A DNA stretch of 47,864 nucleotides, taken from positions 233,729-281,592 of the forward strand of contig NZ_BMZA01000003.1 in the NCBI RefSeq assembly GCF_014652555.1. Direction: 5' to 3'. The notes under the pieces were generated by a model. That model was not told where the DNA came from. It did no database searches and saw only the letters and a program-made list of their open reading frames with translations. Origin of the DNA: Novosphingobium colocasiae (GTDB taxonomy: Bacteria; Pseudomonadota; Alphaproteobacteria; Sphingomonadales; Sphingomonadaceae). Below, piece by piece: positions 1-9,591 of this stretch (the stretch's first letter is position 1; each line of letters begins with the position of its first letter). Position numbers and translations under genes: made by a program.

Positions 1-23
1 GATACGCTGGCGCTGTGCTTTCC

Positions 24-50
24 GTGTCTCGACTTCGCTCGACACGAACG
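24..50. repeat. short intergenic palindrome
   Basis: The stretch contains TCGA at 29-32 and 39-42 flanked by GTG (24-26) and CAC (43-45), a small bulged hairpin. Similar TCGACTTCGCTCGACACGAA strings are familiar from sphingomonad intergenic DNA, but that is recollection and no copy count was made. No gene is visible in 1-93. Confidence 0.3.
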
Positions 51-93
51 GAGAGCGATCCAGATTCCTGGCACTGGGCTATAAGTCCGAATA

Positions 94-133
94 ACAAAAG
101 AGGCAGGGTGATCGCTCACCCTGCCTCTTTTGT
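94..133. terminator. perfect bidirectional intrinsic terminator
   Basis: An 18-bp perfect stem (94-111 pairing with 116-133) closes on a TCGC loop. The stem begins ACAAAAG and ends CTTTTGT, so each strand leaves the hairpin with a short T-run. On the minus strand it lies about 40 nt beyond the maeB stop and is the obvious terminator for that gene. It could also serve a plus-strand gene ending before the window. Confidence 0.88.
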
Positions 134-142
134 ATGGCCCGA

Positions 143-163
143 CCCGCAAGCGCAGCTTGCGGG
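143..163. terminator. second hairpin after maeB
   Basis: CCCGCAAGC (143-151) pairs perfectly with GCTTGCGGG (155-163) around a GCA loop, between the maeB stop and the stronger terminator. It has no T-tract of its own, so it may protect the 3' end or assist termination. Confidence 0.45.
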
Positions 164-174
164 CATGGTGCCGG

Positions 175-2436
175 TCAGCCGGTAATCCCGGCCGCCGCGA
201 GCACCGCGCAGGTCAGCACGTCTGGTGCGATCGCGGTCATCGGGACGACTTGCGCCGGCTTTTCCAGGCCGAGCAGCATCGGCCCGATCGAGGTGGCCCC
301 GCCGAGTTCACGCAGCAGCTTGGCCGAGATGTTGGCCGATTGCAGGCCCGGCATGATCAGCACGTTGGCGGGGGCCGACAGGCGGCAGAACGGATAGAGC
401 GCCATGATCTTCGGATTGAGCGCGGCGTCAGGGGCCATGTCGCCATCGTATTCGAAGCCCGGGGCCTGCGCATCGAGGATCGCCACGGCATCGCGGATGG
501 TGTCGAGCCAGCGGCCGCCGGGGTTGCCGAATGTCGAATAGGACAGGAACGCCACGCGCGGCTCGTGGCCCAGCCGCCGCGCCACGGCGGCGGTCTCGGT
601 GGCGATCACCGCCAGTTCCTCGGCGCTCGGCCGTTCGTTAATGGTGGTATCGGCCATGAACACCGTCTGGTGCTTGCCGACCATCATGTGGATGCCGAAC
701 GGCAGCTTGCCCGGCGCGGGATCGAGCACCCGGCGGATATCCTTCATCGATTGCGCGAAGGGGCGGGTCATGCCGGTGATCATGGCATCGCCCACGCCCA
801 GCTTGAGCAGGCCTGAGGCGAAGACGTTGCGATCGTTGTTGACCATGCGCTGGACGTCGCGCTGCAGAAAACCCCGGCGCTTGAGGCGTTCGTACAGCAT
901 CTCGACCATCGGCGAGACATAGTCCGACACCATCGAATTCTCGATCTGGTAGCTTTCCGGATCGGCAACGCCCAGTTCGGCCATGAGATCGGTGATCTTC
1001 TGGGTGCGGCCGACGAGGATCGGATCGCCATAGCCGAAATCGCGGTACTGGATGGCCGCGCGCAGCACCACTTCGTTGTCCGCCTCGGCAAAGATCACCC
1101 GCTTGGGATTGGCCTTGACCTGGGCATAGACCTGGCTGAGCACCGAGGTGGTCGGGTTGAGGCGGGCCTTCAGTTCGTGGCGATAGGCGTCGAAATCCTC
1201 GATCGGCTTGCCGGCCACGCCCGAATCCATCGCCGCCTTGGCCACGGCCGAGGGAACCACTTCCATCAGGCGCGGGTCGAACGGGGCGGGGATGATGTAT
1301 TCGCGGCCGAACTGCTGGCTTTCGCCATAAGCGGCGGCCACTTCCTCGGGCACCTGCTGGCGGGCCAGTTCGGCGATCGCGTGGGCGGCGGCGATCTTCA
1401 TCTCTTCGTTGATGGCGGTGGCATGGACGTCCAGCGCGCCGCGGAAGATGAAGGGGAAGCCCAGCACGTTGTTGACCTGGTTGGGATAGTCCGACCGGCC
1501 GGTGGCGACGATCGCGTCAGGGCGCACAGCCTTGACTTCGGGGGGGGTTATCTCGGGATCGGGGTTAGCCATCGCGAAGATGATCGGTTGGGGGGCCATG
1601 CCCATGACCATTTCCGGCGTCACCGCGCCCTTGGCGGACAGGCCCAGGAACACGTCCGCGCCGACCAGCGCTTCGGCCAGCGTGCGCCGGTCGGTCATCA
1701 CCGCATGGGCGGACTTGAACTGGTCCACGTTCTCGCGGCCGGGATAGATCACGCCGCGCGTATCGCAGACCAGCACGTTTTCGTGCCGCACGCCGATCGC
1801 CTTGATGAGGCTGGTGCAGGCCAGTGCCGAAGCGCCCGCGCCGTTCACGACCAGCTTGATCTCCGACAGATCGCGCCCGGTCAGGTGGCAGGCGTTGATG
1901 AGGCCGGCGGCGGCGATGATCGCGGTGCCGTGCTGGTCATCGTGCATGACCGGGATCTTCATCCGTTCGCGCAGCGCCTGCTCGATGATGAAGCATTCCG
2001 GGGCCTTGATATCCTCCAGGTTGATGCCGCCGAAACTGGGCTCCATCATGGCGATGGCTTCGATCAGCGCGTCGGTGTCTTCCGAGGCGAGTTCGATGTC
2101 GATCGAATCGACGTCGGCAAAGCGCTTGAACAGCACCGCCTTGCCTTCCATCACCGGCTTCGATGCCAGCGCCCCGAGATTGCCCATGCCCAGGATCGCG
2201 GTGCCGTTGGAAATGACCGCGACGAGGTTGCCCTTGGCGGTATAATCGTATGCGGTGCGCGGATCGTCGGCGATCGCCTGGACCGGAACCGCCACGCCGG
2301 GAGAATAGGCGAGGCTGAGATCGCGCTGGGTCGCCATCGGCTTGCTGGCGATGATCTCGATCTTACCGGGACGGATCGTCTGGTGATAGAAAAGCGCCTC
2401 GCGCTCGGTGAACTGGACCCTGCTCTTGTCGGACAA
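175..2436 (-). CDS. maeB: NADP-dependent malic enzyme with phosphotransacetylase-like domain
   Basis: Oxidative decarboxylation of malate to pyruvate, giving NADPH. The first ~430 residues are malic enzyme, with the conserved MATQRDLSLAYSPGVAVP and DDQHGTAI stretches and a Rossmann region starting VVNGAGASALAC. The last ~320 residues resemble phosphate acetyl/butyryltransferase, as in the long bacterial MaeB family, where this tail is usually regulatory rather than catalytic. Start choice: the frame is open to an ATG at 2520, but the 28 extra residues look unlike the family. A TTG at 2436 has GGGAGAA a few bases upstream and gives 753 residues, the usual length. The gene is divergent from mutS with 115 bp between them, and is followed by a strong hairpin terminator. 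Function is secure; the TTG start is inferred. Confidence 0.95.
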   Translation of the reverse strand: MSDKSRVQFTEREALFYHQTIRPGKIEIIASKPMATQRDLSLAYSPGVAVPVQAIADDPRTAYDYTAKGNLVAVISNGTAILGMGNLGALASKPVMEGKAVLFKRFADVDSIDIELASEDTDALIEAIAMMEPSFGGINLEDIKAPECFIIEQALRERMKIPVMHDDQHGTAIIAAAGLINACHLTGRDLSEIKLVVNGAGASALACTSLIKAIGVRHENVLVCDTRGVIYPGRENVDQFKSAHAVMTDRRTLAEALVGADVFLGLSAKGAVTPEMVMGMAPQPIIFAMANPDPEITPPEVKAVRPDAIVATGRSDYPNQVNNVLGFPFIFRGALDVHATAINEEMKIAAAHAIAELARQQVPEEVAAAYGESQQFGREYIIPAPFDPRLMEVVPSAVAKAAMDSGVAGKPIEDFDAYRHELKARLNPTTSVLSQVYAQVKANPKRVIFAEADNEVVLRAAIQYRDFGYGDPILVGRTQKITDLMAELGVADPESYQIENSMVSDYVSPMVEMLYERLKRRGFLQRDVQRMVNNDRNVFASGLLKLGVGDAMITGMTRPFAQSMKDIRRVLDPAPGKLPFGIHMMVGKHQTVFMADTTINERPSAEELAVIATETAAVARRLGHEPRVAFLSYSTFGNPGGRWLDTIRDAVAILDAQAPGFEYDGDMAPDAALNPKIMALYPFCRLSAPANVLIMPGLQSANISAKLLRELGGATSIGPMLLGLEKPAQVVPMTAIAPDVLTCAVLAAAGITG

Positions 2437-2551
2437 AACGATTTCTCCCGTTTCCGCGTCGCCCCTAACGAAAATGCGCGCCACGCGATAGGGGAAAGCG
2501 GACAAGCGCACGCTTCCCATTTGGTCCTATGTCCCGCTAACGGATAAGGCC

Positions 2552-5164
2552 ATGGCCGGCACCCCCGATCTCTCCGGCGCCACCCCGATGATGGCGCAAT
2601 ACCTTGCCTTGCGGGCGCAGGCGGACGGGTGCCTGCTGTTCTACCGGATGGGCGATTTCTTCGAGCTGTTTTTCGACGATGCAAAAACCGCATCGGCCAT
2701 TCTCGACATTGCACTTACCACGCGCGGCGAACACCGGGGCGAGCCGATCCCGATGTGCGGCGTCCCGGTCCACGCGGCTGAAGGATATCTGGCACGGCTG
2801 ATCAAGGCGGGTTGCCGCGTCGCCATCGCCGAACAGGTGGAGACCCCGGCCGAGGCGAAGAAGCGCGGCGGGTCCAAGACGCTGGTGGCGCGCGATATCG
2901 TCCGCTTCGTCACTGCGGGGACGCTGACCGAGGAAGCGCTGCTCGAACCGCGCCGGGCCAATGTCCTGGCGGCGGCCTGTGTGGTGCGGGGCAGCCTGGG
3001 CATCGCCGCCTGCGATATCTCCACCGGCCGCATGGTGCTGGAGGAATGCGCGCCCGAGCGACTGGATGCGGCGCTGGCGCGGCTGGGCGCGCGCGAACTG
3101 GTGGCACCCGATGGCTGGGACGGCGCGCCGGCGGAGAGCATCGCCCGGGCCCCGCACGAGTTTTCGGCGGACGGCGGTGCGGCGCGGCTGAAAGGGCTGC
3201 ACGGCGTGGCCACGCTGGACGGGTTCGGCGCTTTCACCGCGCCGATGCTGGCCGCCGCCTGCGGGCTGATCGCGTACCTCGATCATGTCGGCCGGGGCCG
3301 CCTGCCGCTGTTGTTGCCGCCGGAACTGCTGAGCGGCGACGGCACGCTGGCGATGGATGCGGCGACGCGGGCCAGTCTGGAAATTCTCGAAGCGAGTGGG
3401 GGTGGCCGGCGCGGCAGCCTGATCGAAGCGGTGGACCGCTGTGTCACCGGTGCCGGCGCGCGGCAGTTGGCCGATGATCTCTCCGCCCCGCTGACCGATC
3501 GCGTCGCTATTGCCGCGCGGCTCGAAACGGTCGGCTGGTTGCACGATGATGCCCTGCTGCGCGAGGATTTGCGACGGGCGCTGCGGGCGATGCCGGATAT
3601 CGGCCGCGCCTTGGGGCGAGTGGTCGCCGGGCGCGGATCGCCGCGCGATCTGGGCCAGTTGCGCGATGGCCTGTCCGGCGCGCGCACGGTGGCGGAAAGG
3701 CTGGCCCTGCTGGCCGACCTGCCCGGGCTGGTCCGCGAGCTGCTGCCGGACTTGCGCGGTCATGCCGAACTGGTGGACGAATTTGCCCGTGCGCTGGTCC
3801 CCGCTCCGCCGACCGAACGCGGGCAGGGGGGCTATATCGCCGCCGGCTATGACGCCGCGCTGGACGAACTGCGCCGGATGTCGGGCGATGCCCGCCGTGC
3901 CATCGCCGCGCTGGAGGCGAAATATCGCGACGAGACCGGCACGCCCTCGCTGAAGATCAAGCACAACAACGTGCTGGGCTACTTCATCGAAGTGCCCCAG
4001 CGCCATGCCGACCGGCTGCTGGAGGCTGACAGCGGTTTTACCCACCGCCAGACCATGGCCGGGGCGATGCGTTTCAACGCGCTGGCGCTGCACGAAGAGG
4101 CGAGCCGCATCGCCGAGGCCGGGGCCCATGCGCTGGCGGCCGAGGAAGGCCACTTCGCCCGGCTGGTCGAGATGGCGGTTGCGCGGCGCAACCCGATCGC
4201 CCGCGCCGCCGCCGCCGTTGCCCGGCTCGATGTCAGTGCGGGTCAGGCCGAACGCGCCGCCGAAGGGCTATGGACGCGCCCGCAAGTCGTCGAAGGGCTG
4301 GCGCTGGAGATCGAGGGTGGGCGTCATCCGGTGGTGGAGGCGGCGCTGGTGCGTGAGGGCCAGCGGTTCGTCGCCAATGATTGCCGGCTCGCCAGCCATG
4401 ATCGGCTTTGGCTGATCGGCGGGCCGAACATGGGCGGCAAGTCCACCTTTTTGCGCCAGAACGCGCTGATCGTGCTGCTGGCGCAGGCTGGCGGCTTCGT
4501 GCCCGCGCAAAGTGCGCGGATCGGCATGGTCGATCGCCTGTTCAGCCGCGTCGGCGCGGCGGACAATCTGGCGCGCGGCCGGTCGACGTTCATGGTGGAG
4601 ATGGTGGAAACCGCCGCGATCCTCTCGCAAGCGACCGATCGCAGCTTCGTGATCCTCGATGAAGTCGGGCGCGGGACGTCTACCTACGACGGGCTGGCGC
4701 TGGCCTGGGCGGTGGCCGAGGCTGTGCACGAAACCAATCGCTGCCGCTGCCTGTTCGCGACACATTATCACGAGCTGGCCCGGCTGGCCGAGACGTGCGA
4801 GGCGCTGTCGCTGCACCATGTCCGGGCGCGCGAGTGGAAAGGCGATCTGGTGCTGTTGCACGAACTTTCGGAAGGACCGGCGGACCGAAGTTACGGGCTG
4901 GCGGTGGCGCGGCTGGCGGGGGTGCCGCCCAAGGTGATCAGCCGGGCCAAGTCGGTGCTCGACAAGCTGGAAAAGGGCCGCGCCGAAACCGGCGGGTTGG
5001 CCACCGGGCTGGGCGACCTGCCGCTGTTCGCCGCCGCGCAGGATGCGCGCGAAACGCAGTGCGACAGCTTGCGGGAGGTGCTGCGGGCGATGGATGTCGA
5101 TGCCCTGTCCCCGCGCGACGCGCTTGAGGTGCTCTATGACCTCAAGCGCGAGGCGGGCGAGTAG
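2552..5164 (+). CDS. mutS: DNA mismatch repair protein MutS
   Basis: Mismatch recognition ATPase of about 870 residues, the normal MutS length. The N-terminal mismatch-binding domain carries the Phe-X-Glu motif ([11 protein letters not shown] near residue 35), whose Phe stacks on the mispaired base. The ATPase domain has the Walker [10 protein letters not shown] (Lys630), then STFMVEM, Walker [13 protein letters not shown] and the ATHYHEL segment. The C-terminal helix region is short and ends in YDLKREAGE. No truncation is seen. The stop lies 2 bp from the end of the convergent small gene, leaving no room for a separate terminator. Confidence 0.98.
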   Translation: MAGTPDLSGATPMMAQYLALRAQADGCLLFYRMGDFFELFFDDAKTASAILDIALTTRGEHRGEPIPMCGVPVHAAEGYLARLIKAGCRVAIAEQVETPAEAKKRGGSKTLVARDIVRFVTAGTLTEEALLEPRRANVLAAACVVRGSLGIAACDISTGRMVLEECAPERLDAALARLGARELVAPDGWDGAPAESIARAPHEFSADGGAARLKGLHGVATLDGFGAFTAPMLAAACGLIAYLDHVGRGRLPLLLPPELLSGDGTLAMDAATRASLEILEASGGGRRGSLIEAVDRCVTGAGARQLADDLSAPLTDRVAIAARLETVGWLHDDALLREDLRRALRAMPDIGRALGRVVAGRGSPRDLGQLRDGLSGARTVAERLALLADLPGLVRELLPDLRGHAELVDEFARALVPAPPTERGQGGYIAAGYDAALDELRRMSGDARRAIAALEAKYRDETGTPSLKIKHNNVLGYFIEVPQRHADRLLEADSGFTHRQTMAGAMRFNALALHEEASRIAEAGAHALAAEEGHFARLVEMAVARRNPIARAAAAVARLDVSAGQAERAAEGLWTRPQVVEGLALEIEGGRHPVVEAALVREGQRFVANDCRLASHDRLWLIGGPNMGGKSTFLRQNALIVLLAQAGGFVPAQSARIGMVDRLFSRVGAADNLARGRSTFMVEMVETAAILSQATDRSFVILDEVGRGTSTYDGLALAWAVAEAVHETNRCRCLFATHYHELARLAETCEALSLHHVRAREWKGDLVLLHELSEGPADRSYGLAVARLAGVPPKVISRAKSVLDKLEKGRAETGGLATGLGDLPLFAAAQDARETQCDSLREVLRAMDVDALSPRDALEVLYDLKREAGE

Positions 5165-5166
5165 CT

Positions 5167-5496
5167 TCAGCTATCGTCGTTGGCGAAATCCTCATCAACC
5201 ACGCCGGCGCGGCCATAGCGGTTTTCGAGATCGTCCATCGTTTCTTCACCGCGATAGGCGAACATGTCGATCACGCCGCTGCTGTCCATGTGCTTCATGT
5301 GATCGACCAGATCGGGCGTGTCGCCTTCATCGGTGATGCCGCCGCCGGGCTTTTCGCTGTCTTCGAGGCGCGTCCGGGCGCGGCGGCCCATGCCTTCCTC
5401 GGCCACCGTCTGCGCCTGAGCTTCGGCGTCTTCCTGTTCGGCGTTGACGGTTTCGGGGGCGATCGGGTCCTGCGGCGTTTCGGGGCGTTCGGCCAT
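5167..5496 (-). CDS. small acidic hypothetical protein (109 aa)
   Basis: I do not recognise a named family. The product is very acidic (repeated Glu/Asp/Gln), without signal peptide, cysteines or membrane helix. The N-terminal half looks disordered (AEQEDAEAQAQTVAEEG). The C-terminal half is more structured, around LVDHMKHMDSSGVIDMFAYRGEE and a DDLENRYG segment. The ATG at 5496 was chosen because AAGGAGAA stands about 7 nt upstream. It is the last gene of the minus-strand run from gluQ, 53 bp after the dehydrogenase. Its frame continues open upstream, but that part is the shadow of the dehydrogenase gene. Confidence 0.75.
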   Translation of the reverse strand: MAERPETPQDPIAPETVNAEQEDAEAQAQTVAEEGMGRRARTRLEDSEKPGGGITDEGDTPDLVDHMKHMDSSGVIDMFAYRGEETMDDLENRYGRAGVVDEDFANDDS

Positions 5497-5549
5497 GGGT
5501 GTTCTCCTTTGCAGGAGTAACCCCGGTCGACCCGCCCGCGTTCCCCAGC

Positions 5550-6419
5550 TTAGCGCGTCGGGACCGGGACCTCGCCCGAATAATCGTAGAAGCCCTTGCC
5601 GGTCTTGCGGCCGTACCATCCCGCCTCGACGTACTTCTGCAGCAGCGGCGCGGGGCGGTACTTGGGATCGCCGGTGGTGGCGAGGAACACCTTGGATATT
5701 TCGTAGAGTGTGTCGAGACCGACGAAATCGGCCAGCGTTAGTGGGCCCATCGGGTGATTGGCACCCAGCCTCATGCCCGCATCGATGTCTTCCACCGATG
5801 CCAGCCCTTCGCCCAGCACGAAGATCGCCTCGTTCAGCATCGGGCACAGGATGCGGTTGACGACGAAACCGGGCGCATCGCCGGCGAGAACCACGGTCTT
5901 GCCCAGCTTTTCGCCGAACGCCTTCATCGCATCGGTGGTGGCCTGCGAGGTGGCGAGACCGGGGATCACTTCGACCAGCCCCATCAGCGGCACCGGGTTG
6001 AAGAAGTGCAGGCCGCAGAAGCGGGTGGGATCGGGAGACTGCGCGGCCATGCGGGTGATCGGAATGGAACTGGTGTTGGAGGCGAGGATCGCGCCGTCCT
6101 TGAGCACGGGCGCCAGCGCCTGGAATATCTTGGCCTTGATGTCTTCCCGCTCGGTTGCCGCTTCGATGACGATGTCGCAGGTCGAAAGCGCGGCATAGTC
6201 GCCCGCCGGGGTGATGCGCGCCAGCAGAGCGTCGGCATCGCTCTGGGTGATCTTGTCCTTCGCGACCAGCCGGGTCAGGCCTTTGGCGATGCCGGCCTTG
6301 CCCTTTTCGGCGTTTTCGATGCTGATGTCGGTCAGCACCACGGCCATGCCCTTGCTGGCGACCGTCTGGGAAATGCCCGACCCCATGATACCCGCGCCGA
6401 TGATGCCGATTGTCTGCAT
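5550..6419 (-). CDS. 3-hydroxyacyl-CoA (3-hydroxybutyryl-CoA) dehydrogenase
   Basis: NAD(P)-dependent oxidation of L-3-hydroxyacyl-CoA to 3-ketoacyl-CoA, in butyryl-CoA metabolism, beta-oxidation or phenylacetate breakdown. The 289-residue protein is the stand-alone HbdA/PaaH length. It starts with the Rossmann fingerprint [12 protein letters not shown]. The catalytic region [17 protein letters not shown] contains the active-site His and is followed by the C-terminal domain ([17 protein letters not shown]). The start at 6419 is preceded by CAGGGGGAAC; a longer frame to 6503 adds an atypical N-terminus. It lies 59 bp after the adenosyltransferase gene. The exact chain length of the substrate cannot be read from sequence. 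Confidence 0.93.
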   Translation of the reverse strand: MQTIGIIGAGIMGSGISQTVASKGMAVVLTDISIENAEKGKAGIAKGLTRLVAKDKITQSDADALLARITPAGDYAALSTCDIVIEAATEREDIKAKIFQALAPVLKDGAILASNTSSIPITRMAAQSPDPTRFCGLHFFNPVPLMGLVEVIPGLATSQATTDAMKAFGEKLGKTVVLAGDAPGFVVNRILCPMLNEAIFVLGEGLASVEDIDAGMRLGANHPMGPLTLADFVGLDTLYEISKVFLATTGDPKYRPAPLLQKYVEAGWYGRKTGKGFYDYSGEVPVPTR

Positions 6420-6478
6420 GTCTTGTTCCCCCTGATGATGGCCTGAGGTGGCCGGCTGGCCGCCCGGGCGAAACGGCT

Positions 6479-7048
6479 TTAGCGGTTCTGTCCCGGCACC
6501 CACAGAATGTCGTCAGCACCGTTGGCGTTGACCGCACGGGCCAGCACGAAAAGGTAATCGCTCAGCCGGTTGATATAGCGCAGCGCCGCCGGGTTGACCG
6601 CCGCTTCGGCGGCCAGCGCCACCATCCGCCGTTCGGCGCTGCGGGCCGAGGCGCGGGCGACATGGACGCGCGCCGCCGCCTCGCTGCCGCCGGGCAGGAT
6701 GAAGCTGCGCAGCGGCGCGAGGCTTTCGTTGATCGCGTCGATCCGGGTTTCGAGCCAGTCCACCTGGCCGGGGACCATGCGCAGCGTCATTTCGCCGGGC
6801 GTGAAATCCTCGCCCGGCGTCGCCAGGTCGGCACCGAGATCGAACAGATCGTTCTGGATGCGGGTGAGCACGGCGGCATGCTCGTCGCCATCGAGCGCGC
6901 GCACCGCCATGCCGATCGCGCAGTTCGCTTCATCGACTGCGCCGACCGCTTCCATCCGCGCCGCATACTTGGGAAGACGCGAGCCGTCGACAAGGCCGGT
7001 CGTGCCGTCATCGCCGGTGCGGGTATAAATCTTGTTCAGGCGTACCAA
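6479..7048 (-). CDS. cob(I)alamin adenosyltransferase, PduO type
   Basis: Transfers the adenosyl group of ATP to cob(I)alamin, making adenosylcobalamin. The 189-residue product has the PduO/MMAB N-terminal ATP-binding signature ([18 protein letters not shown], residues 7-24), then [13 protein letters not shown]. The C-terminal helical half contains [19 protein letters not shown] and the closing [12 protein letters not shown] motif. All family landmarks are present and the length is normal. It sits 24 bp after the twin-helix gene in the gluQ transcription unit. No cobalamin riboswitch was seen upstream. Confidence 0.95.
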   Translation of the reverse strand: MVRLNKIYTRTGDDGTTGLVDGSRLPKYAARMEAVGAVDEANCAIGMAVRALDGDEHAAVLTRIQNDLFDLGADLATPGEDFTPGEMTLRMVPGQVDWLETRIDAINESLAPLRSFILPGGSEAAARVHVARASARSAERRMVALAAEAAVNPAALRYINRLSDYLFVLARAVNANGADDILWVPGQNR

Positions 7049-7072
7049 GTTTTTGGAACTTTCGCTTGGGGT

Positions 7073-7303
7073 TCAGCGCGCCATCGCCAGCAGCACGGCG
7101 CAGACCAGAATTGCAGCGGCCTGATACTGGATGCGCTTGAACATCAGCTTGTTCTGCAACAACTGGTTCGGCGTCGGCCCGTCGCCGGGCGCGCGGTTGA
7201 GATCTTCCTTCGTCGAGTTGAGGAAGGCGATGATGCCGCGAACCAGAGTGATGACCACCATGATCATCAGGCCGACAATGACGATGCCGAAAAATACGTT
7301 CAT
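7073..7303 (-). CDS. twin transmembrane helix small protein (HIG1-like)
   Basis: A 76-residue membrane protein. Helix 1 is NVFFGIVIVGLMIMVVITLV (residues 2-21), followed by a polar loop with TKEDLNRAPGDGPTPNQLLQ and a KLMFKRIQYQ basic segment, then helix 2 (AAAILVCAVLLAMA). This loop-and-helix pattern matches the HIG1-related twin-helix proteins common in alphaproteobacteria, which in mitochondria associate with respiratory complexes; the role here is inferred. The start ATG overlaps the gluQ stop as ATGA, indicating translational coupling. It ends 24 bp before the adenosyltransferase gene. Confidence 0.85.
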   Translation of the reverse strand: MNVFFGIVIVGLMIMVVITLVRGIIAFLNSTKEDLNRAPGDGPTPNQLLQNKLMFKRIQYQAAAILVCAVLLAMAR

Positions 7304-8145
7304 GGCGCGCAATCTAGGCGCTGTGACAGGGAAATGCCAGCGGGGAAGCAGTGATCGCGCAGCGCCTGTGCCAGCGTCCGGCCGTCCTCCCCGGCCAGTC
7401 GCCGCTCCGCCAGCGACGGCGAGCCGCGCCGCTTGGCCAGCTTGCGCCCCTCCGGATCGACGAGCAGCGGGTGATGGTGCCAGACCGGTACCGGTAACCC
7501 CAGCAGCGCCTGCAACAGCCGGTGAACATGGGTGGACGCGAACAGGTCTGCCCCGCGCGTGACCAGGGTGACGGCATCGGCGGCATCGTCCAGCGTTACC
7601 GCCAGATGATAGCTGCCGGGCAGGTCCTTGCGCAGCAGCACGACGTCGCCGAACAGATCGGCGCGCGCAATCTGAGGACCCGCCGTCTCGTCGCTCCATT
7701 CGAGAGGGCCGGTCATGGCCATCGCCGCAGCCACGTCGAGCCGCCATGCCGCGCCTTCGGGATCGACGGCGCGGCCCCGGCAGGTTCCCGGATAGACAGG
7801 CCCGTCAGGCCCGGTCGCGCGGGCGGTGGCGGCGATTTCGGCGCGGGTGCAGCAGCAGGGATAAAGCAGCCCCATCGCCTTCAGCCGATCGCCCGCCGCC
7901 GCATGGGCGACGATGCGATCGGATTGGGCAATCGGCGCGCCGTCCCATGCCAGGCCCAGCCATGTCAGGTCTTCCAGGAACTGCGCGGTGAATTCCGGCC
8001 GGCTGCGTTCACCGTCGATGTCCTCGATTCGCAGCAGGAAGCGCCCGTCGCGCGCCCGCGCCAGATCGTGCGCCACGATCGCCGCATAGGCATGGCCCAG
8101 ATGGAGCGGCCCGTTAGGGCTGGGGGCGAACCGGGTGACGATCAT
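7300..8145 (-). CDS. gluQ: tRNA glutamyl-Q(34) synthetase GluQRS
   Basis: A truncated GluRS paralogue that attaches glutamate to queuosine-34 of tRNA(Asp). The 281 residues match a GluRS catalytic core without the anticodon-binding domain. The N-terminus TRFAPSPNGPLHLGHAYAA contains the HIGH signature. Zn-type cysteines occur in YPCCCTRAEIAAT and GTCRG. The Rossmann core has LPGSYHLAVTLDDA, and the KMSKS-equivalent is EGRKLAKRRG. The stop is fused to the next start as ATGA. It is the first gene of the minus-strand run. Confidence 0.95.
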   Translation of the reverse strand: MIVTRFAPSPNGPLHLGHAYAAIVAHDLARARDGRFLLRIEDIDGERSRPEFTAQFLEDLTWLGLAWDGAPIAQSDRIVAHAAAGDRLKAMGLLYPCCCTRAEIAATARATGPDGPVYPGTCRGRAVDPEGAAWRLDVAAAMAMTGPLEWSDETAGPQIARADLFGDVVLLRKDLPGSYHLAVTLDDAADAVTLVTRGADLFASTHVHRLLQALLGLPVPVWHHHPLLVDPEGRKLAKRRGSPSLAERRLAGEDGRTLAQALRDHCFPAGISLSQRLDCAP

Positions 8146-8304
8146 CGTCCCGCTCTATCGCGCCGCCCTGCCATCGCAAGCTGTGGATTTCGGAACGCGC
8201 GTATTTGGCCAAGGGTTGACCTTCCCGGGCGCAGATGCTGCAAAGGCTAACATGTCGAAATCGACCTGCCATCAAACGGTAATCCGGTCCTGCGACAGGG
8301 GGCC

Positions 8305-8913
8305 ATGCTCAGATCGGAGCTGATCGAGCGCGCGGCCAGGTTCCGTGGCGCGGAGGGGGACCCCTCGCGAAGTCTTTCCGACTGTCCTGCCCTTGTTCTC
8401 AACGCGGATTACACCCCGCTTTCCTATTACCCGCTCAGCCTGTGGCCTTGGCAGACCGCGATCAAGGCGGTGTTCCTCGAACGGGTGGACGTCATTTCCA
8501 GCTATGACCGGGCGGTCCATTCGCCCAACTGGGAAATGCCGATCCCCTCGGTCATCGCCCTGCGCCAGTATGTGAAGCCGAGCGAATTTCCCGCCTTCAC
8601 CCGCTTCAACCTGTTCCTGCGCGACAGGTTCAGTTGCCAGTACTGCGGCAGCCCGCACAATCTGACGTTCGACCATGTCATCCCCCGCCGGCTGGGTGGC
8701 CGCACGAGTTGGGAGAACATCCTTACCGCCTGTTCGCCCTGCAACCTCAAGAAGGGCGGTCGCACACCGCAGCAGGCGAAGATGCCGCCACTGGTCCAGC
8801 CGATCCGGCCGACAAGCTGGCACCTGCAGGAACGCGGGCGCGGGTTTCCGCCCAATTACCTCCACGAAACTTGGCGCGACTGGCTCTACTGGGACATCGA
8901 GCTGGAGGAATAG
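8305..8913 (+). CDS. HNH endonuclease family protein
   Basis: A 202-residue protein with an HNH/McrA-type nuclease fold in its C-terminal half. Visible metal site: C111-x2-C114 (CQYC) and C143-x2-C146 (CSPC). The catalytic stretch is FDHVIPRRLGG (Asp123-His124), then Asn138 in SWENIL and N147. The N-terminal half (VLNADYTPLSYYPLSLWPWQ) is the conserved lead-in of the widespread bacterial single-gene HNH family near residue 30-50. No restriction methylase, toxin or homing context is nearby, so it is probably a chromosomal repair or RNA/DNA processing nuclease of unknown role. AGGGGG precedes the ATG. It converges on the next gene with a 28-bp overlap. Confidence 0.9.
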   Translation: MLRSELIERAARFRGAEGDPSRSLSDCPALVLNADYTPLSYYPLSLWPWQTAIKAVFLERVDVISSYDRAVHSPNWEMPIPSVIALRQYVKPSEFPAFTRFNLFLRDRFSCQYCGSPHNLTFDHVIPRRLGGRTSWENILTACSPCNLKKGGRTPQQAKMPPLVQPIRPTSWHLQERGRGFPPNYLHETWRDWLYWDIELEE

Positions 8914-9491
8914 GGCGGCACCGGGGCGATACAGTCCGGCGCGGTCCGCACCGGCAGCGCGCGTGCGGGCCGGGTCGGCCCAGGGCGGTTCGTCACCGAG
9001 GCCAGTTGCACCCTCAGGCGCAACACTTCCAGCATGAACAGGCCATAGCGCCGCGCCGCGCGATCATCGCTCACCCGGCATTCCAGTTGTGCGATGCACT
9101 GCGGCAGCACCGGCACGTTGACCAGTCCTGCCTCAGCCCGTGCCAGCCCGAACAGCGCGAACTTGTCATAGAGCGCGCCCGAACAGGCACCGATGCCCGA
9201 GACCACTTCGGCCATCGAGCGCGGCGGCACGTTGATCGCGCATTGCCCGGTCGCCAGCAGCATCGCGAAGGTCTGGGTCGTGGCGGCGACGACGCAGGAT
9301 ATCCGCGCGCTCGATCCCTCGGGCACGTGCAGGCAGCCGATCGGCATGACGTTGTCGCTCGCCCCGTGGCGCGTCGTCATCAGGACGACAGGGCGGTTGG
9401 CGAGGATGGATCGGGTGCGGTGGATGGGAAGATCGGAGAAGCCGGAAGGGCCTGGATTGCGCGAAGTGTGGTCGTGGATCTGGGCAGCCAA
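8886..9491 (-). CDS. flavin reductase-like (FMN-binding split barrel) protein
   Basis: A 201-residue protein of the flavin reductase-like domain family. The RPVVLMTTRHGASDNVMPIG stretch is the strand-turn-strand signature. It is followed by SCVVAATTQTFAMLLATGQCAINVP, the usual FMN phosphate-binding area, and VNVPVLPQCIAQLECRV. The start is TTG at 9491 with AGGAG about 7 nt upstream; no ATG lies in front of the conserved region. The last ~25 residues are rich in Pro/Arg/Ser and overlap the end of the HNH gene, so that tail may be poorly conserved. It may act as a flavoredoxin or a monooxygenase partner; the substrate is unknown. Confidence 0.8.
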   Translation of the reverse strand: MAAQIHDHTSRNPGPSGFSDLPIHRTRSILANRPVVLMTTRHGASDNVMPIGCLHVPEGSSARISCVVAATTQTFAMLLATGQCAINVPPRSMAEVVSGIGACSGALYDKFALFGLARAEAGLVNVPVLPQCIAQLECRVSDDRAARRYGLFMLEVLRLRVQLASVTNRPGPTRPARALPVRTAPDCIAPVPPYSSSSMSQ

Positions 9492-9591
9492 GAGGGGCTC
9501 CTGATGGTCTGGAAGTGCGCTCCCGAAATGGCGAAACGGCGCGCCCGGTTCCGGTTAACCACGAATGTTTTTGCGCCGCAGCAAGCCGTCG

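Noticed and set aside
1177..2547. Long plus-strand open frame over maeB
   Set aside because: Antisense to a certain gene, with His/Asp/Gly-rich composition typical of codon-bias shadows and no family match.
6479..7048. Cobalamin riboswitch near the adenosyltransferase
   Set aside because: The upstream gap is only 24 bp inside an operon and shows no B12-box-like structure.
8305..8913. Restriction or homing endonuclease
   Set aside because: HNH motif is clear, but no methylase, specificity subunit, intron or inverted repeat accompanies it.
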